Below are positions 55,401 through 61,948 of a stretch of DNA of 64,000 nt, in pieces. Made by a program: the position numbers and the translations under genes. The stretch comes from an uncultured bacterium (GTDB taxonomy: Bacteria > Oederibacteriota > PGYV01 > Palsa-1178), in assembly GCA_937889595.1 (NCBI GenBank), contig CALAOR010000081.1:62001-126000 (forward strand). The letters are read 5' to 3'. Position 1 is the stretch's first letter; every line of letters begins with the position of its first letter. The notes beneath the pieces were generated by a model. It had not been told where the DNA came from. It saw nothing but the letters and a program-made list of their open reading frames with translations, and searched no databases.

Positions 55401-58065
55401 CGGAAATCATGTGATAAGGTGGACGTACTCTAAGGACGCGTCAGGGAAAGCGGGAAGTGACTGCGGCTGGATCGACAAAGTGACATTCCTGCAGTCTACG
55501 GCCACGCCCACATATACCGTCTCGCTGACAGGAACAATCACGCGTACTTTCACAATAACCCCTACAATAACCATTACACCTACTTCCACCGGCACCCCTC
55601 CAGGCGGGGCTTGGGTCGCTGCTTTCGGGCTGTGGCACGAGGTACCCGATGTTTATGACCCTGCCGGGCATACATCACCAAGTCCAAACTCATGGTATTA
55701 CGGGATTGACGCGAGCGGGACATATGCCACGGGCTTAAGAACTTACGGGGACCTGATAAGCCCGGTTTATTACAGCCTCGCGGCAAGGTCAACCCTGACT
55801 TTTATGAGCTGGGAAAATACCCAAAACACGCCCGGATACGATACAAGGAATGTATATATATCGACGGATAGCGGGCTAACATGGATGCTTTTGAGAAACT
55901 TAAGCGGCATTGAAAATTTCTGGTACATGGTTAATATAGACCTCTCTTCATATGCAGGACAGGATGTCAGGTTAAAGCTGACTTTTGACTCTGTGAACGG
56001 GAATGCGAATTATTTCCGGGGATGGTATGTGGACGATATTGCAGTAAATCCGCCAATGCCTACTGCCACCAGAACCAATACCCGCACGGTAACGCCCACG
56101 AGAACATTGAGAAGCACGCGGACATTCACACCGTCGGTAACGCCTACGAGAACACCGATAGTAACGCGTACGAATACGCCGTCGATAACCGCGACAATAA
56201 CCATGTCCGTGACCCCGACTTTGACTGCCACGCCCACTGTCAGCCTGACGTCATCGGAATCGCCTACTGGCACGCAAACAAATAACGCGACACAAACAGT
56301 TACCACTACGGTTACGCCCACCGTGACTGCAACGGGGACAGGCACTTCAACGGCCACGGTTACATGCACCGCAACCCTTGAAACAGGGTTGTGGCACCAG
56401 GTGCCGGCCGATCTCGCGCCTGAAGGCAGGACAAGCATTAGCGGCGCTCCGTGGTATTACGGAATAGACGGAGTGCTTAACTACGACACAGGGGCCAGGA
56501 CATATGGAAATCTTATCAGTCCCGGGTACTTTAACATCACAGCAGGGTCGGTTTTTAGTTTTTACAGCTGGGAAGATACGGAAAACTCAACCGATTTTGA
56601 CATGAGGAACATATATATTTCCACTGACGCGGGGGCCACCTGGAGCCTGGCGCGTAATCTTTACGGCATTGAGGATGAGTGGCACCAGGTAATAATAGAC
56701 TTAAGCGCTTACGCGGGCCAGGATGTTTTATTCAGGTTTGAATTTGACTCAATAGATGAGGTTGACAATGCCCACCGCGGCTGGTACGTGGATGACATGG
56801 GTGTTTATGTGCCGCAGGCTACGCCAACTGTAACGGCAATTGTAACAGAAATTAAGACAACAACAGTATCGGCAACGCAGACTTCCACACAAATTATTAC
56901 GGCTACGGCAACGGAAACAACAACAGGAACGCCGTACACGCAGACAAACACGGCTACAATAACAGAAACGGCCACGGAAACCATGTTTGTAACCGCGACA
57001 GTAACGCCCACTGTAACTGAAACCATAACAGGAACGCCGCTCACGGAAACTCTGACAGGCACTGTCACATGCACGGTTGACCTGGTAAGTTCAGCCACAA
57101 ACACATGCACATTAACCGATACTATTACGGCTACGGAAACGGAAACCATAACAGTAACGCCGTACACGCAGACAAATACGGCTACAATAACACAGACGCC
57201 CACGGAAACCGTATTTGTAACCGATACAGTGACGCCTACTGTAACTGAAACCATAACAGGAACGCCGCCTACGGAAACTCTGACAGGCACTGTCACAAGC
57301 ACGGTTGACCTGGTAAGTTCAGCCACAAATACATGCACATTAACCGATACTGTTACGGCTACAACAACCCAGACCATAACCGAAACGCCTTTGACCATGA
57401 CAATTACGCCTACGAAGACAAGGACCCCGGTTGCAACAAGGACGCATACGCATACAAGGACAGCCACAGCCACGTTTACGGGCACAATCACGCAAACGCA
57501 GACGGAAACTTTGACATACACTTCAACTTGCACGCTGACATATACTTTTACGCCCACCGCCACCGGTACGGCGACAATTACACAGACCGGGACGTTTACA
57601 ATTACCCCTACTTTAACCGGTACAATTACGCAGACGCAGACGGAAACCCTGACATACACATCAACTTATATGCCTACTCTTACGTCAACGGCCACTATAA
57701 CGCAGACTCCGTCAGTTACTTTAACAACCACTATAACAGCGACAAACACTCCGATGGCCGCTCTGACGCCGCTTCCCACACCGGTTCCGACGGCATATTT
57801 AAAACCATACGTTTATCCCCAGCCTGCTTCGGTAAAGGTGACTTTTGTTTACAGCCTTTACCAGGCGGCCCAGGTAAAAATAATCATATATAATATCGCG
57901 GGCATGGATGTGGCAGTTATAGAACAACAGGGAATTGCCGGGAATAATCAGAAGGAATTCTACTTAAGCGCCCTTGCGCCCGGGGCATATTATTATGTGA
58001 TTAAGGTTTCTTACGGGTCAAGGACAGATTCCTATGAGCCCGGTAAGTTCCTGGTTATAAAGTAA
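46447..58065 (+). CDS. Giant exported multidomain surface protein (3,872 aa)
   Basis: AAGGGG precedes the ATG. Approximate residues: signal 1-31; DUF11-like strand; von Willebrand A domain ~67-250 with MIDAS Asp73-Ser75-Ser77 (DRSFS); DUF11-like part to ~335; Thr-rich ~335-485; three Ig-like repeats ('FxITAPxSVxAGxxFxxxVTAKD') ~488-795; invasin/Big-type Ig region ~1000-1710; Thr-rich ~1714-1917; six PPC-like domains ~1918-2730 ('DxYExDxxxxxA...HSI...DxDWVKFxV...GTYYVKVQ'). Then come two paired beta-sandwich domains ~2735-3012, two MAM or immune-inhibitor-A-like domains ~3055-3455, Thr-rich ~3459-3778, and a FlgD-like C-terminal domain starting at YPQP. It is probably an adhesin exported by a type IX-like route. 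Function is inferred. Confidence 0.9.
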   Translation: MVKTEKTSAQRAPMFFAVVFALFAFSPALNAGVLTLVKSQDPAVVNVGDTVNYCIAVNPQYVTPKADIIWVIDRSFSMDIGINNIIANLNYFTQQLSGRHVDYRIGLLTFVDGMYESYGFAESDAKFLSWLTGIQCTGGTELDLEALYQANKFPWRPDASKTMILITDEGIPCSEAGGDPLSVSLTATDLYSQGVITHAITFNPDRNGYVPWKCNPIFLPPLAGGIWLDYNTPPSGWNVFLQILGEAIANMKNVVIRDPLPPQLAPVAGSLNGGVVTNNQIVWNYGQIDRGVPFSICFNAVVTAPFSGQLINTAYGSADGITETSSNDTYLLKATATVTPTYTPTFTYTCTYTRTSTPTVTPTYTATPTCTPTITLTYSVSPTYTGTSTYTATPTPTYTDSPTYTLTPSPTNSITVTYTWTATQTFTDTATYTGTATTTPTFTVTLTASPTFTCTASPTYTDTYTYTPIASDTLTSTPTPTPTKDHDHFIITAPASVKAGVPFYITVTAMTSVMYGNLVADNYGGMLHLATSAAVFALPDDYAYIPATDLGSHVFQVVLMTPGMQSITGNDVVDTGMTGMTNVLVTNGDALNFTIDAPSSVAAGQVFYITVTAKDSFNNVATGYTGTASFSSTDYQWVTPGDIQFTAGDLGKKILAVTMKTAGIQRIYCQDTAYPSINGTSNDINVLHGTLSKFLVTAPSVANAGVAFNFVVTAKDQYNNTINDYTGTAHFTTTDALGILPPDYTFQLSDSGSRVFAATLATNGIQTITAVDTVFPAVMGTSNNINVVTPATSYSQPLLLTSYLTAANTYEFVYINVSAPANTAIPNNSYLEYDVFMPEYNADFYTGTEFAGYFGNMRDFGQGTQAYIIDQNGIRCHPSMDLGTYANGRWYHRKFNISSLNNGTYNQAELSQDTGNIGFNGAPSNMAGTFNAVYDNIQLKDASGNVLRNFFANFNTIPFNNTVMVDGNIAGNRGNGGISAPAPTNNYIWVVKDYSLSQVPAGSITANGAASCTITAHLYAPDNTPISYALVDFTSGRPEDIIAPATAGLNVTAITDLSGNASANIRSTKAGSANITVRSAHMSKIITVNFIAGPAAKVSLNPATLSMQTGMTGTMYASITDQFGNFVSDTRNITVNSNSGTMQFSTDNGATWGAPAVFQGIALKNMLVRDSVSNTTTVTASAAGLTPGTSTIYVNNTAASYLAVQPPTSTTSAGAPYAITIQAKDSGGSNAFSNNTVQVSSASGTMKFSTDLATWSSVINFPLNNGRAGLYYMDTAVGSGITITAHDISGAMTDGKGYASITAGAPAILTADSNKYSTGAGQWVTITAQVTDAYGNPIAGQWVTGTAMVQSGKTQNAVVSSTSNTTNAGGKITIWFRVSSDATGSMDYVVINSPGLLGTTVTISASAAATHLAFLPAPMSEGADKIGTLYINAKDVNGYNSPATVSPDYVTISASSTNVFFSLDKITWAASVIPKLDAGGAVTVYVKSHVPGAYTLTAHDGHITDGTDTLTIVTGYFVRVSPAVNSNQVAGTFVTVTAQIIDQNGNAVSMQGVQVGFAVNNGSINPLGSITDATGKATVLLTLSILANIQHQVTVNITNPDDTEVSGIITTTPVISFAISAPASVYKGQPFTINVRAKDAYGVTVDSYNNTITFSSTDGGAVLPANYGFTAADAGVHSFAVTLNTDGIKTISASQATDASINGTGPNILVIEPPTATCTATPTRTATGTYTATPTVTQSVTQTITQTVTPTVTMTGTQTVTLTITMTATDTITPTSTATPTITDTQTPTFTNTQTNTCTDTPTVTPTFTGTMSGTPTFTVTETVTPTSTETVTPTSTETSPYTATATPTITQTVTATCTETITGTITQTVTVTTTPTFSASPTNTGTIYQSPTVTQTSSVTKTAIPTATATNTQIPLDIYEFDGDYQDAKPIYSWQRQRHNIVPAGDADWMVFTLTSSSDVTIETSGDAVDTVMWLYNAAGAASGTSIAYDDDGGEGACSKIEQTLPPGTYYVEVQSYGNDGIIPEYFVDLTVIGPDSYENDNTYLQANYIHNGDTQVHSIFPKTDSDWVKFDVTTASYVDIYTGGDVGNTVMYLYNSAGVASGTYIYYNDDICGASNGCGYNYFSEITAVLLPGTYYALVQSYGRAQVITSYNLTLNMTAVTPTPTATAVTADSYEADNTYTTANVILSGVQQLHSIHTPSDVDWVKFDVTQASSVNINTSGVSGDTAIYLYSSSGVPGTPLASDDNGGIGYFSNMTLNLTPGTYYVKVQQSYMGAIIPSYYLMVTVNPITPTCTATAVFGDLFENDDTFPDAKEIMPDVQQSHSIHVPTDVDWVKFTLTRESSVHIWTTGSMSDTEMNLYDGMGVPSTPLAYDDNGGAGFFSSITKQLMPGIYYAKVNQKGMNQTIGQYFINLNVTAITPTPTFTPVALDAYEYDGVYTNASWIYNGMQQVHSIDTSIDIDWVKFTIGVSSMVVVQTSGASGSTDMWLYDAAGVLSGTTIANNSVPGSFASISSQLPAGTYYVKIQEQGQNSIIPQYFIDLNVSQNTATVTRTITPTITPTSIYGDIYEPDNTHFDAKYIYDGIPQHHSIMPLNDIDWVKFDVTNTSVIILSTKGPGQTGDTLLYLFDSSGNNIAFDDNSGGDFWSMISQTLNPGTYYAKVLSSQYYDPSNIPWTIADYTLSLSVVALTTLTATPTDIVTATNTPTITRTPTKTPNTTATVTCTATISLNEAVDNYSLSFTTSGNALWSGETSDFYSDNDAAQSGTIGDNMQTYIQTSVAGPGSVSFFWKVSSEPGGDTFAFYDGAAKIQEISGDTVWTQVTYTVTAGIHNLRWEFAKNGSVSMGQDRAWLDKVEFNFMTATQTPLETATSTATTTPTSTATIDFAQAVDATGLTFTGIGASQWFGEDNVFFFGSSAGQSGDLPDGQNSSVETSVTGAGNISFYWQVSSQAGSDYLSFYIDGVRADLISGTAGWTLKNYNVGDGNHVIRWTYSKDASGKAGSDCGWIDKVTFLQSTATPTYTVSLTGTITRTFTITPTITITPTSTGTPPGGAWVAAFGLWHEVPDVYDPAGHTSPSPNSWYYGIDASGTYATGLRTYGDLISPVYYSLAARSTLTFMSWENTQNTPGYDTRNVYISTDSGLTWMLLRNLSGIENFWYMVNIDLSSYAGQDVRLKLTFDSVNGNANYFRGWYVDDIAVNPPMPTATRTNTRTVTPTRTLRSTRTFTPSVTPTRTPIVTRTNTPSITATITMSVTPTLTATPTVSLTSSESPTGTQTNNATQTVTTTVTPTVTATGTGTSTATVTCTATLETGLWHQVPADLAPEGRTSISGAPWYYGIDGVLNYDTGARTYGNLISPGYFNITAGSVFSFYSWEDTENSTDFDMRNIYISTDAGATWSLARNLYGIEDEWHQVIIDLSAYAGQDVLFRFEFDSIDEVDNAHRGWYVDDMGVYVPQATPTVTAIVTEIKTTTVSATQTSTQIITATATETTTGTPYTQTNTATITETATETMFVTATVTPTVTETITGTPLTETLTGTVTCTVDLVSSATNTCTLTDTITATETETITVTPYTQTNTATITQTPTETVFVTDTVTPTVTETITGTPPTETLTGTVTSTVDLVSSATNTCTLTDTVTATTTQTITETPLTMTITPTKTRTPVATRTHTHTRTATATFTGTITQTQTETLTYTSTCTLTYTFTPTATGTATITQTGTFTITPTLTGTITQTQTETLTYTSTYMPTLTSTATITQTPSVTLTTTITATNTPMAALTPLPTPVPTAYLKPYVYPQPASVKVTFVYSLYQAAQVKIIIYNIAGMDVAVIEQQGIAGNNQKEFYLSALAPGAYYYVIKVSYGSRTDSYEPGKFLVIK

Positions 58066-58068
58066 ACC

Positions 58069-58134
58069 ATGAAAAAAATCATATTGCTCACAGCGCTGTT
58101 CACAGCCGTGGAAAACGCGCAGGAAAATAAATGA
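58069..58134 (+). pseudogene. Cut-off reading frame with signal-peptide-like start
   Basis: ATG 58069 opens MKKIILLTALFTAVENAQENK and stops at 58132-58134, four bases before a REP-like repeat. It looks like the 5' end of a secreted-protein gene truncated at the repeat. No ribosome site is obvious. A chance frame is possible. Confidence 0.35.
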
Positions 58135-58138
58135 ATTT

Positions 58139-58180
58139 GTAGAGAGGCTGCTTGCTGCCTCTCAAACGCAGGCTTTTTAA
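58139..58180 (+). repeat. REP-like hairpin, single copy
   Basis: gtagagaggctgcttgctgc followed by ctctc forms a GAGAGGC/GCCTCTC hairpin, then cgcaggctttttaaa. It has the same core as the copies at 36.7 and 59.1-59.4 kb. Confidence 0.75.
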
Positions 58181-58222
58181 AACAAAGTGCCCGGATTTAT
58201 ATGGGTTATCAGAACCTGTCTT

Positions 58223-58939
58223 CTACCACGGCAGTATCTTTCTTTCTTTGTAAAAATATCCCGACTGAAGTTTGGACTTATCCTCTGTTGCCAGCCATAC
58301 GGGAGTGTCTATGCCTTCGTTTATCTCAAGCATGGCGTCAGGGCCACCCATGTCGGTCTTAACCCATCCCGGGTCCACGCAGAAAATCTTCACTTTTGTG
58401 TCCTTTAGGTGGCCGGCAAAAGTCCATGTGAGCTGGTTGATGGCTGTTTTGGATATGCTGTATGATATATGCGGCCCCATCCTCGGAACCGACAGTTGTG
58501 CCAGGCCCGAGGAAAAATTGATTATCCTGGCGTCGTTGGATTTTTTTAGAAGGGGAAGTAGCTTTGAAATCACCCTGAGCGTGCCGCGCACGTTTACGTT
58601 CATTACTTTTTCGAATATGGCAAGGTCCACGGTCTCAATGGTCGTGCTCATGGGTTCGCCGTTAATCCCGGCATTATTGATCAAAATGTCAAGGTGGTTG
58701 TATTCCGCTGAAAGCGAGGCGGCAAGCGCGTCGATCTCGGCGACATTTTCCACGTCGCACTTTTTAAAGACAACGTCCAATCCCTTTGTCTTTAATTTTT
58801 CCACGGATTTCATTCCCGTTTCTTTTTCCCTGCAGGCCATGATGACCTTTGCCCCGAATGAAGCGAGTTTTTCCGACATGGCGAAACCAAGCCCGCGCGT
58901 GGCGCCTGTGATGACCGCGATCCTGCCTTTTAGGTCCAT
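58223..58939 (-). CDS. Short-chain dehydrogenase/reductase
   Basis: The start at 58939 (MDLKGRIAVITGATRGLGFA) follows GGGAGAA on the minus strand. The ~238-residue SDR has the cofactor motif TGATRGLG, 'ILINNAGI', the catalytic Ser in 'IINFSSGLAQ', and 'YSISK' (Tyr-x-x-x-Lys), then 'CVDPGWVKTDMGGP'. It resembles carbonyl-reductase-type SDRs of plants and animals. Substrate unknown. It ends close to a repeat element. Confidence 0.92.
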   Translation of the reverse strand: MDLKGRIAVITGATRGLGFAMSEKLASFGAKVIMACREKETGMKSVEKLKTKGLDVVFKKCDVENVAEIDALAASLSAEYNHLDILINNAGINGEPMSTTIETVDLAIFEKVMNVNVRGTLRVISKLLPLLKKSNDARIINFSSGLAQLSVPRMGPHISYSISKTAINQLTWTFAGHLKDTKVKIFCVDPGWVKTDMGGPDAMLEINEGIDTPVWLATEDKSKLQSGYFYKERKILPW

Positions 58940-59104
58940 TGTATTTTCTCCCGTATTGTTTTTTGAAACACGCATATTCTAATACCTGAAGGCGTAAGTG
59001 TCAACAATAGTAATAAGGCAAAACAGCCGCGGGTTTTAATGTGAAAACAAGAAAATACAAATGGTATTAATTCCTATTGTGGTGTTTTTTGATTTTTTGA
59101 ATTT

Positions 59105-59400
59105 GTAGAGAGGGGGCTTGCTCCCTCTCGCCGCAGGCCTTTAAACCGCGGTTTGCAATATACGCCAATTGCGCAGATTTTTAATTTTTTGAATTTGTAG
59201 AGAGGGTGCTTGCTCCCTCTCACCGCAGGCCTTTAAAATCGCGGTTTGCAATATACACCAAGTGCGCAGTTTTTTAATTTTTTGAATTTGTAGAGAGGGT
59301 GCTTGCTCCCTCTCACCGCAGGCCTTTAAAATCGCGGTTTGCAATATACACCAAATGCGTAGATCCTGCGGTGAGCGGCAGCAAGCAGCCGCTCTACAGG
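59105..59400 (+). repeat. Three tandem 92-93 bp palindromic repeats plus one inverted copy
   Basis: Units begin gtagagaggg at 59105, 59197 and 59290 and contain GAGAGGG-(t/g)gcttgct-CCCTCTC, then cgcaggcctttaaa, gcggtttgcaatatac and an A/T run ending tttttgaattt. An inverted copy of the hairpin arm (59365-59400) closes the array. Copies 2 and 3 are nearly identical, implying recent duplication. No gene lies in 58976-59500. Confidence 0.9.
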
Positions 59401-59436
59401 GTTCGTTGTTTAATTTTTTAATGTTTAATTTTTTAA

Positions 59437-59464
59437 TTGCAAAACAATCATAATGTATTAGAAT
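59437..59464 (+). promoter_or_regulatory. Possible promoter of dcd
   Basis: TTGCAA (59437-59442) and TAGAAT (59459-59464) are 16 bases apart, 36 bases before the dcd start. The match to consensus is moderate. Confidence 0.4.
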
Positions 59465-59500
59465 GGACGCAAAGTAAAAAACTTAATTTGAGGTGAAAAT

Positions 59501-60058
59501 ATGGGAGTCATGAGCGACGGGTGGATCATTAAACAGGCCAAAAAGGGCATGATAGCGCCTTTTGAGTCGAGCCAGGTGGGCAAAGGCGTCATATCTTTCG
59601 GGGTTGGTTCGTACGGGTATGATATGAGGATAGCCGATGAGTTTAAGATATTCAAGCCTGAGTCAGTACAGTTTGCCGACCCCAAGGATTTTAATGACTC
59701 GCATTTTACGGAATTCAAGGGCGCAGTCTGCATAATACCGCCGAACTCGTATGTCCTGGCGCGCTCGATCGAGTATTTTAAGATACCCCGCGATATACTG
59801 ACAATAACATTCGGTAAATCCACATACGCAAGAAGCGGTGTTATAGTAAATGTGACGCCTTTTGAGCCGGAGTGGGAGGGATATGTCACCATATCCATCG
59901 CGAACCTGACAACAAGACCGGCAAAACTATATGCCAATGAAGGCATAGCGCAGGTGATATTTTTAAAGGCTGAGCAGGTCTGCAAAACTTCATACGCGGA
60001 CAAAAAAGGCAAGTATCAGGGGCAGAAATCAATTACAATAGCTAAGATCAAGAAATAA
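59501..60058 (+). CDS. dcd: dCTP deaminase
   Basis: GAGGTG precedes the ATG. The 185-residue trimeric-dUTPase-fold enzyme has '[15 protein letters not shown]', '[25 protein letters not shown]' with the catalytic Ser/Arg/Glu residues, and '[14 protein letters not shown]' at the C-terminus, which folds over the nucleotide. It deaminates dCTP to dUTP for thymidylate synthesis. It could be the bifunctional DCD-DUT form; the sequence does not settle this. Confidence 0.95.
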   Translation: MGVMSDGWIIKQAKKGMIAPFESSQVGKGVISFGVGSYGYDMRIADEFKIFKPESVQFADPKDFNDSHFTEFKGAVCIIPPNSYVLARSIEYFKIPRDILTITFGKSTYARSGVIVNVTPFEPEWEGYVTISIANLTTRPAKLYANEGIAQVIFLKAEQVCKTSYADKKGKYQGQKSITIAKIKK

Positions 60059-60156
60059 TTACTAATTACAAATTACTAATGACTAATTAAAGCTTGAAAT
60101 AATAACGATTTAATTTGTAATTAGTCATTAGTCATTAGTAATTAGTAATTACAAAT
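60055..60156. repeat. Heptamer-type inverted repeat (taattac / gtaatta)
   Basis: Repeated words taattac, taatgac and their complements gtaatta, gtcatta form two arms (about 60057-60092 and 60113-60156). They can pair over about 34 bases around an AT-rich centre. It sits between dcd and the EamA gene and could act as a terminator-like stem or be a repeat insertion. Confidence 0.75.
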
Positions 60157-60168
60157 CCGGAGGTTTTT

Positions 60169-60591
60169 ATGAAAGCTTTTTGGCTGGCTGCCATTACCGC
60201 CTGTATCTGGGGTGTTGTTCCTATTGTGGAAAAGATCGCCTTAAGCAAAGGCATGAATCCGCTCATGGCCGTGGTTGTAAGGAATTTCGGCTCTGTTACC
60301 GCTGGCGTTATTTTATGGACAATAATAGCCCGGAACCCGGAGCTGACAAAAACCGGAAGCATCTCGGCTATAATTCTCATGTTCGCGGGCGGCGCGCTTT
60401 CTGCCGTGGTGGGGCAGTCATTTTTTTATTCCAGCCTGAAGTTGGGGGATGTATCAAAGGTCGTCCCTATCGCGGGCAGCTATCCCCTGATATCTTTTGT
60501 GCTTGGCATCCTTATACTGGGTGAAACGGTAACCCTCACAAGGATAATGGGCGTCCTGTGCGTGGTGGCCGGGGTCATACTTCTAAAATAA
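60169..60591 (+). CDS. EamA/DMT-family half transporter (140 aa)
   Basis: GGAGG (60160-60164) precedes the ATG. The product has four or five membrane helices making one EamA repeat ('AAITACIWGVVPIVEKIALSKGMNPLMAVVVRN', 'GDVSKVVPIAGSYPLISFVLGILILGE'). Full-length DMT transporters carry two such repeats. Half-size members work as dimers, so this is probably complete. Substrate unknown. Confidence 0.85.
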   Translation: MKAFWLAAITACIWGVVPIVEKIALSKGMNPLMAVVVRNFGSVTAGVILWTIIARNPELTKTGSISAIILMFAGGALSAVVGQSFFYSSLKLGDVSKVVPIAGSYPLISFVLGILILGETVTLTRIMGVLCVVAGVILLK

Positions 60592-60616
60592 CGGACAAAA
60601 TATGAAAGGTTAAATT

Positions 60617-61948
60617 ATGAGGGAGTTTCACAAAGGCAATATCCAGTCACACATCATATACCTGTCCTGGCCAATGGTGCTGGCAAACCTGGTACAGAAC
60701 TCGGCATCAATATTTGAACTTTATCTCCTGGGCAGGATAGGGCTTGAAGCGCTTGCCGCCATCTCCATAGTCATGTCCAGCATATATGCGCTTAATCTTT
60801 CCGTGCACGGAGGGCTAATTAACGGCGCCATAGCGATCATATCAAGGCACGCGGGCGCGAAAAAGCATGATGAAATAAACCGGGTGCTGGTCCAGATGTT
60901 CATATTCGCGGCGTTTGTTTTCGGGATATTTTCTTTTGTAATATATATTTTTCTCGGTCCCATACTGGCTTTTTTCGGAGCGCAGGGGGCCGTGCTGGCC
61001 ATGTCCGAGGGTTACATCAAAATATTCCTCTTGTCATTCCTCCCTTTTTCCATTTATACCATAGGCATGGCCGCACTAAGGAGCGCCGGGGATTCGGTTA
61101 CGCCGCTGAAAGTCATAATGGTCATGATGTTCTTTAATATAGTCTTAAACCCTGTTTTCATAGTGGTTATGCACCTGGGCGTCAAAGGCGCTGCCTTATC
61201 GGGCCTTGTCATGAACACGGCCGCGGCAATTTATTACATAATCATATTTACCCGCGGCATCCATTTTTTTAAAATAAGTCCGGCGGACATAAGGATAGAC
61301 CTTAAGATCATGTCAAAGTACGCGGTTCTGGCCATAAAAAGCATAGGTCAGGGGTTCACCGGGGACATAGGGACCATCGCCCTGCTGAAAATAGTATCGG
61401 TTTTCGGCAATCCCATGATAGCGGCTTACGGCATTGTGGGCAAGCTCGCGTACTACCTCTTTATGTTCGGATGGCCCATAGGCAATTCGGGCGGGCTGAT
61501 ATTGGGCCAGAACCTCGGCATGAAGATAAAGGAAAGGGCAAAACAGACGGTCCTGGAAACCATAAAGGTGTTCGGATATATTTCGGTGCCAGTATCGATC
61601 TGTTTCATTGTGTTCGCAAAACCGATCCTGCAACTATTCAGCAATGACCCCGTTGTATTACAGTACGGCATATATTATTTGCGGCTGATGGGACTGGTCC
61701 TGCCATTTTTCGGGGTCGGCCTTAACATACAAAGCGCGTTTAACGGGGCGGGTTCGACAGGCACGCCCACGGTTGTTACTTTCATCTCATTGATTTTGAT
61801 AAGGATACCGCTGGCCCTGCTGCTGCCTGCGATACCGGCCATGGGCAAAAACGGGGTTTTTATGGCTGTGGCAATTTCCATGGCGGTTTACACGGCCATA
61901 TATATAATTTTATACAACCAGGGCAGCTGGATCAATAAGGAGATTTAA
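60617..61948 (+). CDS. MATE family efflux transporter, first of a tandem pair
   Basis: The 443-residue polytopic protein has about twelve membrane segments and MATE features: 'FHKGNIQSHIIYLSWPMVLANLVQNSASIFELYLLGRIG', 'GALRSAGDS'-like 'AALRSAGDSVTPLKVIMVMM', and the second-half 'NSGGLILGQNLG' and 'FNGAGSTGTPTVV'. It exports drugs or metabolites using Na+ or H+. Its stop overlaps the next start by one base (TAATG). Confidence 0.92.
   Translation: MREFHKGNIQSHIIYLSWPMVLANLVQNSASIFELYLLGRIGLEALAAISIVMSSIYALNLSVHGGLINGAIAIISRHAGAKKHDEINRVLVQMFIFAAFVFGIFSFVIYIFLGPILAFFGAQGAVLAMSEGYIKIFLLSFLPFSIYTIGMAALRSAGDSVTPLKVIMVMMFFNIVLNPVFIVVMHLGVKGAALSGLVMNTAAAIYYIIIFTRGIHFFKISPADIRIDLKIMSKYAVLAIKSIGQGFTGDIGTIALLKIVSVFGNPMIAAYGIVGKLAYYLFMFGWPIGNSGGLILGQNLGMKIKERAKQTVLETIKVFGYISVPVSICFIVFAKPILQLFSNDPVVLQYGIYYLRLMGLVLPFFGVGLNIQSAFNGAGSTGTPTVVTFISLILIRIPLALLLPAIPAMGKNGVFMAVAISMAVYTAIYIILYNQGSWINKEI

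Noticed and set aside
56805-57659. Minus-strand 284-codon Val-rich frame under the giant gene
   Set aside because: ACN codons read in reverse give Val/Gly-rich frames without stops. It has no start signals and no known domain.
59141-59344. Minus-strand 67-codon frame with a repeated peptide
   Set aside because: It is a translation of the 92-93 bp palindromic repeats, not a gene.
59105-59400. CRISPR array
   Set aside because: Units are 92-93 bp, each with a long internal palindrome and no unique spacers, plus an inverted copy; no cas genes are present.
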